Positions 23,512-34,802 of a stretch of DNA of 64,000 nucleotides are shown here, one piece after another. Origin of the DNA: Gautieria morchelliformis (taxonomy: Eukaryota; Basidiomycota; Agaricomycetes; Gomphales; Gomphaceae); NCBI GenBank assembly GCA_015179125.1, contig WHVA01000435.1, positions 33,383 through 97,382 on the forward strand, read 5' to 3'. Both the position numbers and the translations under genes were made by a program. Below the pieces are notes generated by a model. The model was not told the origin of the DNA and did no database searches. It saw only the letters and a program-made list of their open reading frames with translations. The stretch's first letter is position 1, and the number at the start of each line of letters is the position of its first letter.

Positions 23512-24835
23512 ATGCTTGAAGCCCGTTTAGCAGCAGCCAGCGTCTTGAAGCGTTTACTTGATGGTTTGTCGTCTTACGACGCCTCTGCGAGCTTTTTTCT
23601 GTATTTGACCGCGTTTTCCAACCGTGTTCAGCTATCAAGGAGCTTGTTACAGACGCCAACTTCGAGTGTAACGAAGAAGGCCTAGTAAGTTCTACTCCAC
23701 GATCATAACGCGTCACCTGACGCGTGTCGATAGTCGTTGCAAGCAATGGATAACTCTCACGTAGCTCTCGTTGCTGTCAAGCTTGACGCGGACGGTTTCG
23801 ACTTGTATCGATGTGACCGACCGATGCCGCTTGGCGTTAACCTTGGATCTTTAACAAAAGTCCTCAAGTGTGCGAAGGACGACGACATAGTCACACTGAA
23901 AGCGACCGACAATGGCGATATTTTGAACTTGATTTATGAAGCTAAAAGTTTGCTCTACGTACAACGTTCTTGTCTAGTTTTATTAACCCAATTTGTTCAT
24001 CAGACTCTGATCGCGTCGCGGAATATGACATGAAACTCATGGACATCGATACCGATGCTCTCGGAATTCCAGACACAGAATACGAAGCCTGTGTCACCAT
24101 GTCAGCGGTCGAGTTTGGCAGGATATGTCGTGATCTCTCCCAGCTCGGTGAATCCGTACGCATCGAAGTCTCGAAAGAGGGTGTAAGATTTGCGAGTGAT
24201 GGAGAAGCCGCCAATGGGAATGTCTTATTGAAGCAGACCGAGAGCGCGAGGCATCGCTACGCTGGATGGGGGGTGACAAATGAAGATGGCGCGGAGGGTA
24301 GTAAAAAGAAGGCCAAGAAGGCCAAGAAAGAACCGGTGAAGAGAGAAGATGGAGGGGATGAGGAGGCTGAGGTGGATGAAGATGGGGATGTGGAAGAAGA
24401 CGACGGTGGTACTTTCAAGGCTGCTACTTCTGACCAAGAAGGTTCCGATGCTGGTTCCGAAGCAGAGGAAGAAGAGGGAGAAGAGGAAACAACCACCAAA
24501 AAAAAGCGGAAACGGGCATCAACATCCAATGGTAAGAAGGCTGTGAAGAAAGCAAGGAAGTCTGCGGATGACGGCGGTGACTCCGGTGGTGTTGCTATTG
24601 AAATGTCGCAAGCCGTGAATCTCACCTTTTCCCTGAAATATCTGGTCAACTTTGCCAAAAGCGGCAGCTTGGTTGACACGGTGGTGCTGAAAATGCACAG
24701 CGAGGTTCCGCTATTGGTTCGTGCACAAGTATATTGCTTTGTCTCCATTGACGCGCTCAAAAATTCCAGGTTGCTTACCATTTCGGCCAAGGTTCTATTC
24801 AATACTATCTTGCTCCCAAAATTGGCGACGAGTGA
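23512..24835 (+). CDS. PCNA sliding clamp with a large charged insertion
   Basis: Trimeric DNA sliding clamp that tethers polymerases and repair factors in the nucleus. Exon 1 from ATG 23512 gives MLEARLAAASVLKRLLD, then AIKELVTDANFECNEEGL, then from 23734 SLQAMDNSHVALVAVKLDAD, YRCDRPMPLGVNLGSLTKVL. Domain 2 follows: YDMKLMDIDTDALGIPDTEY (interdomain connector loop), ACVTMSAVEFGRICRDLSQL, VSKEGVRFASDG, VLLKQT. There the frame continues for 117 codons (24240-24590) of Lys-, Glu- and Asp-rich sequence, including KKAKKAKKEPVKRE, an acidic block and TTKKKRKRAS, before returning to AIEMSQAVNLTFSLKYLVNF and the last exon VAYHFGQGSIQYYLAPKIGD, ending 24835. The usual loop at this place is about nine residues. 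All conserved PCNA blocks are otherwise present. ACGCGT elements lie upstream and in intron 2. Confidence 0.93.
23695..23733 (+). promoter_or_regulatory. PCNA intron 2 (39 bp) carrying two ACGCGT motifs
   Basis: This very short intron starts GTAAGT and ends TAG. It contains ACGCGT at 23708-23713 and again at 23720-23725, the same hexamer as in the promoter. Confidence 0.45.
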
Positions 24836-25430
24836 TCGTATTGCCTTTGTATGGTTGGCTAATCTTGGCCCTCGTCTGTTTTGTACACATAACCCCTTTA
24901 TCCATCAAATGAAATGCTCTTATTCTTGTTCCAATACCGTATGCGGCGCGTGGCTTGATGCCAGGTGCCTCGCACTATAGGGTCGCATCTGCCTATATAG
25001 AAAACAAACCAACTCCAGTTGGAAGCTGATAGGAAGCTCCGAATCGAGGCTGAGAGTCACGGTACGGACCATTCAACAAGTCCCTCTAGGTTGAGCTAAT
25101 TAATCTATCACCATAAGTACTTAGGAGAGTCTTTCGAGTCGTCGATATATCAGTGCTTGAGCTTGAGGTTATGCATTGAAGTTTCTTGTTCCAAACTTGG
25201 ATTCAAGTTCATAGTTTGTGAATTGAGTCAAGCTGTACTGCAGTAGTAGTGCGATTGACAGTACTAACGTGAAACAAAATAGATCGAAGCGAAATTTGTT
25301 GTACTGTATTCAGATCAGAGTATACCCACGTGAGTAATTAACGTGACTACGCGTGACGCATCGCGACGTCCGAACTGGTACAAGGAAGTACCACTAGTTT
25401 AGGTTCCCGTACGGACTGGACTCGTAATGG
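24836..25430. other. Intergenic region, nothing recognised
   Basis: About 600 bp between the PCNA stop and the first LTR. The open frame running past the PCNA stop in another phase is an artefact. No gene or repeat was seen. Confidence 0.4.
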
Positions 25431-25703
25431 TGTAAGACGGATGAGGAATCAGACGCGTACACAAGCACCCACACATAGCCGCGAATTGTGGACGACGACG
25501 TCACGACACTTTGTCCACATTTATTGGACCATTGTCTAGCTATTTCTAGTTTACCATTGTGTTCAGTTTAGACTCTTTTGTTCTCTTTAGATAGACTTGG
25601 CATCTCTCAAGTAGTACAGGTTTCCACTGAATATGGACAGTTTTCGAACCTCCCCTCCACTCGCCCGGCTCACACCTGAACTCTACCTTACGGGGTGTGA
25701 CCA
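25431..25703 (-). repeat. LTR, minus orientation (left arm)
   Basis: Starts with TG and ends with CA on the minus strand and matches 26271-26559 in inverse orientation. Relative to the right copy it has small insertions, for example in the GACGACGACGTCACGACAC stretch near 25490-25510. Confidence 0.75.
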
Positions 25704-26244
25704 GACCTAAGGACAGGCTTACATACTGGTGTGTCCTAAAGGCATTAGGGTATAAGTCTGCCAGTGACTTCTTGAACATGTCCCAGTCCGTTGGGTCATA
25801 CCCATCAAGAACTTCGAAGAGGTTGCGCTGCTTCCTGGTGGCATACCTCCCGACCTGAGCAATACGGTCCGAGTCGGTAAGCTTCGCAGCATCAGCTAAA
25901 GTTTCGATATGGTCTAAGAAGTCTTCTAGTTCAGAATCCTTGCCGTCAAAGGTCTTAGGGGCTTTAGATGTCCCCGGTGTTTCCTGTCCGGTGTTCGCAG
26001 TGGCCATTGAGGTCAGTTGTCTACTCTGAGCATAGGTTCTTACTTGCGCGGATGGAGTGGCACGTACTGACAATGTCGAAAGAATAGGAATATGTGATTG
26101 TTGTGGAATGTTGTGAGAGGTTGGTGGTGTTATCCAAGGATTAGGTGAGTGGCTCGGTGCATTAGAGAGCTTCGAGAGATGTCTAAGAGCTGAGATAGCC
26201 GCAAGATCTTCGTTGTCGGAGACACAGTCCCTCGCGGTGGGCAC
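25704..26244 (-). pseudogene. Gypsy-type gag fragment
   Basis: Minus-strand reading contains KTFDGKDSELEDFLDHIETL, AAKLTDSDRIAQVGRYATR and YDPTDWDMFKKSLADLYPNA, typical of the capsid region of basidiomycete Ty3/Gypsy gag. The first in-frame candidate start is the ATG of MATANTGQETPG. The frame runs straight into LTR sequence, so nucleocapsid and all pol domains are missing. The open frame continues to 25546, but its last 50 or so codons are translated LTR, not protein-coding sequence of the element. Non-functional. Confidence 0.75.
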
Positions 26245-26270
26245 ACAGTATGTAAGCCTGTCGTTAGGTC

Positions 26271-26559
26271 TGGTTACACCCCGCAGTAGAGTTCAGATGT
26301 GAGCCGGGCGAGTAGAGGGGAGGAGGTTCGAAAACTGTCCATTTCAGCGGAAACCTGTACTACTTGAGAGATGCCAAGTCTATCTAAAGAGAACAAAGGA
26401 GTCTAAACTGAACACAATGGTAAACCTAGACAATGGTCCAATAAATGTGGACAAAGTGTCGTCGTCCACAACCCGCGGCTATGTGTGGGTGCTTGTGTAC
26501 CCGTCTGATTCTTCCTTATACAGTTAGGTCAGGGGATTAGCGGGCTCGTGGGTGTTACA
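26271..26559 (+). repeat. LTR, plus orientation (right arm)
   Basis: TG...CA bordered repeat of 289 bp matching the left LTR in inverse orientation; its end GGTGTTACA roughly mirrors its start TGGTTACACC. Confidence 0.75.
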
Positions 26560-27402
26560 CCGCGGTCATCGTTCTCGCTGCATCCCCCTCCAGCCACTAC
26601 GCGCTACTAGTAACCATGACGCCTTGTCCCAGACCTCGTCTCCCTGCGTGCAAATCTTCATTCCCTTTGACGCACAAGGCGGTGGTCGCTGCATACCCGT
26701 GGTGGATAATTACTGCCCTCACGTGCTGCCAGCTAGAGCTATCATGATGAGGATAGCGACCTATTTATATCTTCCTCCCCTCCCGGATTTCTGGATCCCG
26801 CAGATACATGGGCTCTTGAACGAACCAGTAAATCTCAGTCGCACTTTAGCAGAAACTGACAATTTTCCATCGTTTCCGCGTTTAGAGGTATCACCACTTC
26901 CCAACTTCCCACCTCAGCTCATGCAGAGGATATAATCAGGCTTTAGGCTTTGCTGCCGGATGCATGGCCGAAGGTCAAATGAATAATCATGCAAATAAAC
27001 AGCCTGATACTACACATTAGGGCGCAGCGCATTGTTAGCTTCGACTGACGCACCAAACACTTCGGGTTGTGCCAGCACGTAACTGTAAGGTTAGAATGGA
27101 ATAACGTTTCGTCCACTAGCTGCTCAGGTCTACACTGCCTAAATCTTGGCCCCCGAACCTTCGAGTCGAGGCTCGACGCTTGACGATGGAGCTCAGAAGC
27201 ATGGGCTACTAGTAATGTACAGGTCGGGGCATCGTTAGCTGTTCTGGGGAACGGTGATCAAATGCGTTAATAGTTTCCTCAGAGCTAAATAAACCAGTCG
27301 CTCACCAGATAAGTACCCAGCCACTTCGATGCTAGCATTTTAAACTTATATCAGTCTTCGTGGATTTTATGTACTATCCGCACGTGGAATATAATTATTA
27401 GG
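26560..27402. other. Intergenic region, no supported gene
   Basis: About 840 bp. An open frame reading through 26552-26935 has no recognisable domain, begins inside the LTR and uses a non-ATG start. No repeat or RNA gene was recognised. Confidence 0.4.
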
Positions 27403-29799
27403 TTACCAGATGCGTTTGACCATAGTGAAGCGTGTCAGGTCCTCTAATTTAGGACGATGCCGCGTTCCTTCTGAAGCATCTCTACCTTGATGATCAGTCA
27501 TTCCTCTTTCGCCGATCTCCGCAACGGGTGATGCATTATCTTGCCGTCTATCCAAGATTACCTTCAACTCCCGGTTGTAGATCTATACCGCAGGTTCCTG
27601 TAAGACTGTTAATAGCCTTTAACTTCGACGCACCTGTTCCTCCTTGCCCTCTCCGATTGGATCTCGACCAAAGTCATTGACGACATCTTCCGCCTCACGT
27701 GCCTCCATTCCCTCTCTGCGCCTCGTTGCATAACTCACGAGGTGTACGCCAAGCATTATCTTTAATACTACAAAGCTATGTCGATTGTCGATAGGTCTCC
27801 GAATCGGTCCGTTTATTGGACGACGTACCATAACCAGAATAAAATTCCAAGAGCAACCCATTTGAAATTCCGTACAATGTGCAGCATGGGATGGTCTTCG
27901 TAGTCACTTGAAACCGTTCCGTGGATGAGCGTCAAGCACTGTGAAACGATTATAATAGCCAGAACGGCCATTGGCAGTGATGCAAATCCGAGCCGACGTG
28001 CTACAAGAGGGGATTGGTCGACATATGAATGCTGGAAGTGGCTGTCAATCTCGTTTCTTCATAATCACGAAAACTACCTTTCTGGCTCCTCTTCGACCCA
28101 CAGCGCTGCCACTAGCCAGATCACGACAAAGCACATCCGTATAACGTTCGTACACTGAAGGGCGGATGTGATTGAATTTCGTGATAAATGCGTGCTTCAG
28201 CCAGTCCACGACTAGTTCTGAAAGAAGTACTGCCATGACCGGCTGCTGGGGTCAAAGAGGATCAATAGCTTCTTCGAGTGGCACCACCAACCGAAAATAT
28301 TCTCCAAACGATATTGCCATGACGACTCCATCCGAAACTCTGCGGAAGGACCAGTGTATCGGCAAAGTCGAACTCGGAGCCAGAAAGTTCAATCAAATTA
28401 CGAAATGCAACAGCAATTAGCATCAGCGATAGCTGAAATCGTTCGACAATATCTGTCACAGAAAGAGCCATGAAGCTCCAAGTGAACTAGTGCCAAAAAC
28501 CAAGCGACATTACCAGCACAAGTAATTTGGAAAAGGTTATCTTTCTCGAATTTTTTGAATACACTAAACGTTTATGATGCCATGGAATTCAAGCGGGTCG
28601 ACGAGACGAATTTACCCACCTCCCTTTAATCTCAACGAACTGGTTGGATACAAGTAAAGTCAGGAGAGAGTGGTCGTATGAGTTAATGGCGACGTTGAGG
28701 GATGTTAATTGGTAGATGAGCACCAATGAATGACAAACTAAAAGATGATATTCAGCAATAAATGCCTTGCTTGGGCCACAGACAGACCAGTATATGCAGT
28801 TGCCAGAAAGAAAAAGAGGAACGGTCGGAAAGTATGAGATCCAAATGGCTGGTTACGTGAGAGAGGATGTAAAGTTGAACGAGAGAAGAGACAATCGAGA
28901 ATGTCCTGTCCAAACGAAGTGCACAGCCTATCCGCGATCTTGGTGATCATAAGGCGAAGGTCAGTCTATCGGCAATGATTACAATATGAAAGGTGCAACC
29001 CTGACCTCGAGTGCGTTGAATATAACATACAGCTTGATTGTATCCTGTCCACGAATAGAATGATATATCTTGCTAACGTCCGTCAAGGGAACGAGAATAC
29101 AGATGGAGAGCAAAATAAGGAGTGTTCTGAGCAGGTCCGCTTTCTGAGATGGCGGGAGACGTTGTCTCGTTCCGGAGACAACGTTGTACATAAGGCGAGA
29201 GAGTGCTAAGGAAAACCGGATGGGGAGGATAGTGAATGTATATAGAAGCGAATCAAAGCACAGGATAAACCCGAACGAAAGAATCTCAAAAGAAAGAATT
29301 TAAGCAGACAGCTGCCAGTGTGAGTCAAATCGCTTGGATGTCGTACCTTCTCCAGCGCAACCGGGATACTGAGAAAGTTGCTGACTCTCTCCCATTTAAG
29401 CTCCTGATGCGAATCAAAGTCAGTTGCGAGGAGCTCTTCTCTTAAATAATCCCAAATAGAAAAAGGTGGTGGGTATAGTGTGCCCTTCGAGCGGAGAAAG
29501 GACGGTGGAGGTGAGGGAGAAATGGGAGAGGGTGGTAAAGAAGCATAGGCTTTGGTCTCTGTTTGAGGGCTTATCAGAGGTTCCGAGCCAGTAGGTGATG
29601 GGGAGCCTTTTGCATCATGGGCCTCCCTATCCGAAAGATAGGCGCTAGACCGAAAAAATTCTGGGCGAGAGATTGGAGTAGAGAGTGAGAGGCGACGTGC
29701 ACTACGAGATGTGTGTATACGCCTCGCATCATATCGTCCTGTAGTGTGTAGCATTTGCACATTCGGCAGGGGACCTCTAGCTGGAGTTTCTTGAGCCAT
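27403..29799 (-). CDS. TAPT1/EMP65 family multi-pass membrane protein
   Basis: Member of the eukaryotic Tapt1/Emp65 family, multi-pass ER or ciliary-base membrane proteins; the yeast relative is an ER protein. I chose the ATG at 29799 (MAQETPARGPLPN); the frame is open further upstream but without an ATG. The N-terminus is Ser/Pro-rich, then comes the family block FSIWDYLREELLATDFDSHQ, ELKWERVSNFLSIPVALEK, the transmembrane segment LLRTLLILLSICILVPLTDV, and the hallmark SKIYHSIRGQDTIKLYVIFN ... DRLCTSFGQDILDCLFS. More hydrophobic segments follow through 28700-27700. The C-terminal exon gives IYNRELKVILDRRQDN and ends LTRFTMVKRIW at 27403. Introns are numerous, and several exon joins between 28700 and 27900 were not resolved. 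Confidence 0.8.
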
Positions 29800-30299
29800 C
29801 ACAGGCAACAGGGGAGTTCGAGCGCCGACTGAAGAAAGCCCGAATCTCCGACACACTCGCAACCACAGCTGGTTTCGAGCCCTTTAATGCCGACCCATGT
29901 TCAGCGTGCACAAGTTCTCGATCTCATGACCTTATAGCAAAACTATAACTTCCTGTAAGTTGGCAGAACTTGATTAATGATGACAATCTATTAAGTCCAG
30001 TGTCGCTATGTCTTATTCTATTGTGCATGTAACTATCGGCGCAGGGCAGGTATGGCGGGAATAGGAAACGTGGGAAATGCCTGATGACCTTGGTATGTAC
30101 TTGGGAATGAAAGAAAGGAGTGTGCAATGGTATAGTCAACAAGAAAAACGAGGGTGGAGTGATAGAAACAATTGCGAGACCGAGGTACCCAGCACGACAG
30201 CATAAGAGAAGGACAACGAGACGATTTAAAATCCAAACAAAAAAAACACAAACGAAAAGAAACAATTTACGGACAAATGTATGTGTCCAATTATCACTT

Positions 30300-33200
30300 C
30301 TAAGGGCTCAAATCCATGGTATTGGTAGACCTCCTGATCTGCAATACCTTTTCCACGAATCCATCTGGTTCGCCGCCGAGAGGGCTAGCTCCAAACACAG
30401 GTCCACCATTGGCCGTGACCGAGGCGACCTTGCGTACCATTGCCTCCCGCGCCCGGCGCACGACTGCATGCTCATAAACATGCTCGATCATGAGTCGTTT
30501 AGCTGGGTTGGAGCGCATCATCTGACAAATAAGGGTAACGAGCTCAGCGCTACGGGGATGGGCGCAGGCGTCGCCGTTTACTGTTCCAAAGTCCACAGCC
30601 GAAAAATCGTCCTCACGCAATCGGCGCCAGTCATCGCCCCTGCAACGCGTCAGTTTGCGCGATTCAATATTCCTAGGATGCTTACATATCCGGTACGACT
30701 ATGTTGGCGGCCGTCTCCAGCATAATCATCCCAAAGCTACAACCACGTGTGAGAAGTTGTTTGATCTCTGTAAGCAATCTCACACACCTGAAAATATCTG
30801 CCGCTTTTCCATAATGTCCTTGCAACACCTCTGGAGCCATGTATTCCCGATCGCCCTCCCTTTCGAAGCTGTCATCGCCGCCGTGTCGAGGCCATAATGA
30901 GGCCATCCCAAAATCCCCGATTCTGAACCTGCCCTCTGCAGTGACAAAAATATTGGCAGGCTTCAAGTCGAGATGGATGACGCCTGCCCCATGGATAAAC
31001 CTCAGGCCCTGATTCTACATGAGTAAAGGGGTGGAGACGAAGGAAACAATGTTTCATACGCTGCTCAGTTCTGCACAAATCTTCCACACACGCGCCTCAT
31101 CGAGCGCCTCAAAGTGCGTTCCGTATTCAGCTAGGAAAGTGCCGAAATTACCCAATTCGCATAGCTCGGTTTGAATGTATAACGCGTCGTTTTGTTCCCA
31201 ACTGTCTATGTATTTGAGCACATTTGGGTGACCACGAGCGCCTCCGGTAAGGGCAAGATGCTGGAGAACGTCGACTTCTTCCCGGAGTTGGTGACTAAAC
31301 TCACACAGGACTTCAGCAATGATCACTATCTGCCCAGAGTTAAACGAAGACTTACCGATGTTTAACGCCTTCAAATCTCTTGGACATTTTGACCGCGAAC
31401 ACGTCATTCTTGTTTCCCTGTTTATAGCGCGCTTTGAGTACACTACCAAATTCGCCAGTGCCGAGTGTTTCGACAGTAATAAAGTCGACCTCGAATTTAT
31501 TGGGACGCTCATGTTCAGTAAGAGGACGAGGAAGAACATTAAATGAGCGTCTTGGAGATACCCTGTAACCTTGATCGTATATATTGGGACGATTGTAAGT
31601 GGGGCGCTTCATCGAGGTCACCCCTGTTGTTGTAGGACGTGCAGGCAATCGGCATTCTGGAGCATGAACAAGATGAGCTGGAAGAAAGGCGAAGCATAAG
31701 GTACGTACGAGGAACGGGAAGCTTAGTTGGTGTCCCAAGCATGCTACCTTCACTCGAGCTCGACGAGAATGCGCCGCTGCTGCTCCTTCGTAACATCAAT
31801 TGCACCGTGGTATCAGGAGTGTGAGGAGAACTGCCACCCCTTGACGGTAAGACGCTTGGGCGACCCTTACCAACGTCGCCGTACATCCTCCGGTGGGCAA
31901 ACGTTCTGTCAGAGGGACTAGTGTCTGAACCATCAGGCGAATCCTGAATCTGGCTGAGGTTAGGAAATGACACTGGCAAAGATTTTCGAGGAGCTAAGCC
32001 AGCCAGGGGTTAGTTTGCACAAGCAAACAGGTCTACAGAACACCACTCACCTCCACCCGCATGTGGAACGCCTGGAGGAGGCATAACCTTAGATGATGAC
32101 ACCCAGGGGCGCGAATGGGCATATGCATTTCGCTTGACAGGGGTTCCCGGCATCACTTTTTTGTCTTTGGGAGGCGCGGCTCCTGCTGCAAGAGCTTTGA
32201 ATATGAACTCGTCAACTTCGTCCGGCCGCCCTTGGGGGAATGCAGCCGTTGGCCAGGCTGAACGGAAAGATGGTTCAAGACTAGGCGTGATGAGATCTGG
32301 GTCTTCCAAGTTCCCAGAATAGAACGTTTTGTCAGGCTTTGATGGAAGTAGGTCGAGTGTATCTTCGTCCTTAGCATTCCCGTCTAGCCCCCGATACCGG
32401 AGTCGCGAGGCCTGTATTTCTTGGCGATGAGATCCAAGGTCAATTTTGGTGAGGAGTTTCGAACTGGAGTAACAGCTGGACTCCCGGTTAGCGTTATATT
32501 GAGAGGTGGCGACTTGATGTAGGAACCAGGCGAAGTATGAGCTGGGGGACCAAAGATAGCATCTGTAGAAGATTTGAGCCTAGTGGTGGGAGAGGGAGGC
32601 TCTGGAATATGGAAAGAGGAGGCCACAGGCGTGTCGACCAACGTCTCGAATATTCCACCACTTGCACGAGGAAGTTCATTACCATTGAACAACCTCTTAC
32701 GACCACGACGCCTTGAGATTGGAGAAGGCGACGACTCTTGGTCCTTAGTTGAAGAATTGGTAACTTGGTACTTTGGCTGGCGTCCAAGGTGATCATCCTC
32801 ACCAATGGATAGTTTCTTCATCGAATCCGTCTGTCTGCCAAGATGCCATTCGGTTTCGGCAGGTGTTTGGGGTGCGCGAGGGCGTGAAACGCGGCGAAGG
32901 GGACTGAGGGTGACCAAAGCCTGCTTTTGTGGGGCCGATGGAGTAAAGATGAGCTTGGCGAAACTAGGAGTTCGGCTGCTAGCATTTCGGGGGACGGCGG
33001 GATGAGTATGATTGCGTGGAGTAGTTTTAGCCTTGGAAATTAGGAAGGGCCCCTCGTCGTCCTCGATGGGCTGGCCGGATGGGGTGGGTTGAGAACCATG
33101 GCTTGCCCACGCGCCGAGGAAGGGAGAGGCACAGTGCGACGCGAACGGGGAGTGTAAGCGAGTTAAGGACGGCGAAGGTTCGTCGTCGTCGTCGTCGTCA

Positions 33201-33454
33201 CTGTCATATTGCCTGTTACTTCCGCGCTCGAACAAGACGCGTCTACTGAGAGGAGATGGAGAGGGCTGCGACGGAGAGTCACCAAATGAACGTTCGGGCG
33301 GGGACTTGACACGCTGCATGGAAATCGTAGGGGATAGACTGGCCTCGCGTCGAAGGTCTTTCTCTTTGCCTCCTCTTGGCGGCCGCAAAGAAATATAGTC
33401 GTTACGACGGGAAGTGGAAGCGGGAGGAGTACGCAAAACAGCTGTAGAAGTCAT
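30300..33454 (-). CDS. WEE1: Wee1-family mitotic inhibitor kinase
   Basis: Phosphorylates Cdk1 on the inhibitory Tyr and delays mitosis. The ATG at 33454 starts MTSTAVLRTPPAST. A long Ser/Pro-rich regulatory N-terminus follows (33454-31750) with many SP/TP sites. The kinase domain has NKFEVDFITVETLGTGEFGS (Gly loop), FAVKMSKRFEGVK (Lys), an EELC-like hinge (QTELCELGNFG), GVIHLDLKPANIF (catalytic loop; His-Leu-Asp as in Wee1/Swe1), IGDFGMASLWP (DFG), and EGDREYMAPEVLQGHYGKAA, where the EGD signature is specific for the Wee1 family. The C-lobe continues through FSFGMIMLETAANIVVPD and ends at 30300. An ACGCGT element lies 79 bp upstream of the start. About eight introns, mostly in the kinase half. 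Confidence 0.94.
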
Positions 33455-34802
33455 TGAAGAATCGTGACGAGCGCAGCAAGAAATGAGAGCACGAGATGGG
33501 TGTCGTAGTCAAAGCGCGTGTGGCTGAATCAGACGCGTCCAGCTATTTAAGCCATGCGCGTCCGCGTCCGCTATTTAAGTCATGTGACCTCAAACTTGAA
33601 CCTTAATATTTCACTTGCCGATCGGCCGTGCCGGCCGTTTTACTCTCATTACTCGTCAGAATTTAGGTTTTCAGTCAAGAAAATATGGCTACCATAATGG
33701 ATGTAGAGCACATAGTATGCTGCCCTTGTAGCAGATGCATCGAAGCCGCCGCCATCGATGGAGGTTCGGCCTTCAAGCGGCCGAGGAGGTGCTTGAGCAT
33801 TATCGCCAAGCGGGTCAGCGGTCGCGCTCAGCAGTTGAGCTTTCGTGTGGCACGCTGTGCCACTTAAAGTCTCTGATCAGATCTGGTTTGTAGGACAGCC
33901 GATGGTTTGGCGGGCCACCCGCGCGCTCGGTTGAGCAAGCGTGGCATTAATTCGCTTGGCTGCAATCCCAACGTCTATCGTCTAGTGGCCAGGGGCCACT
34001 GGTGCGCGTCACGCCAGCCAGCCGTGGCGCAGCAAACAGTGATCCTGAGCACACCGGGCAGTTCTTGGAATTAGGAAAGCCTTCATCGGCGGCTGCATTT
34101 CGGCGTCTGGCGTCTGGGGCCATGAAACCACGGGAACATGCTGGCAATTGCATGGGCTTTTCGGAGGTCGTTACTAGCCACGTATACGGCGAGATTACAT
34201 CTTGTCCCTTGCGATAATATCTTTCCCCGGCCACGCGGTGCAGTTGAAATAAACACTCGGAAAGGTGGACGCTCATTGTCTCGGTATTGAAGCATTAATG
34301 TTTATCAGACTTCTTGATTCCAAGAGCCACACGAACACCACCGATCTGGTCCATACAGGGCGCGAGGGCGTCTTGGCACTTCCGACTCGGCCGTGTCCGA
34401 TTGTCACACGGTGACGGGGTGGAAACATTGACACCACAGTACGTCCGTGATCTTATTTCCCCGGTCCATTTCTTCTAAACTATATGATCTGCCAGCATCG
34501 CGATTTCCTCCTGTAATTACTGGCTTGGGGCGGAGCTGTAGCGGAAAATGAAATGTCCGACTCGGCCAAAGTCTCGGAAATGACCATCACGTGATGTGAT
34601 CTATCGTCTCCGTCGAGGTGTAACCCGTGAGCATTGGAAATATTAGAACCTCAAGCGTGCCTAAAAACCGAGTCGGGGAACATAGCGCAAACGGCTCCAT
34701 CGGAGCTTTCAGGGTTCATGTTCTCCCCCAACGCTATAAAGCTCTTGTTCTCTTTCCCCCAAACCTCACCCAACCACCTCATTCTCCCCTAGCAGACGAA
34801 AT
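33455..34802. promoter_or_regulatory. Divergent promoter region WEE1 / formate dehydrogenase
   Basis: 1.35 kb between divergent starts. On the WEE1 side there is ACGCGT at 33533-33538 and two copies of GCTATTTAAG(C/T)CATG, about 33540 and 33571. On the other side there is a TATA box at 34735. Open frames at 33685-33867 and 33947-34276 show no recognisable protein. GC-rich palindromic text (GCCGATCGGCCGTGCCGGCC) occurs near 33620. Confidence 0.5.
34735..34740 (+). promoter_or_regulatory. TATA box of the formate dehydrogenase gene
   Basis: TATAAA lies 63 bp before the start codon and is followed by a pyrimidine-rich stretch with CTCTTTCCCCC, the usual layout of strongly expressed fungal promoters. 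Confidence 0.5.

Larger units (their letters stand above)
25431..26559. mobile_element. Foldback remnant: two inverted LTRs around a gag fragment
   Basis: Two LTR-like sequences of the same family lie in opposite orientation. On the minus strand, 25703 to 25431 starts TGGTCACACC and ends TTACA; on the plus strand, 26271 to 26559 starts TGGTTACACC and ends GTTACA. Identity is high by eye, with small indels (two short extra stretches in the left copy). The match continues beyond the LTR starts for about 25-30 bp (25704-25735 against 26246-26270), so both copies carry the internal sequence next to the LTR. Between them is a gag fragment in the left copy's orientation. The arms are about 300 bp with a 510-bp spacer, so a transcript could fold into a long hairpin. 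Normal LTR elements have direct repeats, so this is a rearranged product. Confidence 0.8.

Noticed and set aside
26552..26935. 127-residue plus-strand frame next to the LTR
   Set aside because: Starts inside the LTR with a non-ATG codon and has no recognisable domain.
33685..33867. 60-residue Cys-containing frame in the WEE1/formate dehydrogenase promoter
   Set aside because: Short, single, without homologues I recognise, and located in a divergent promoter.
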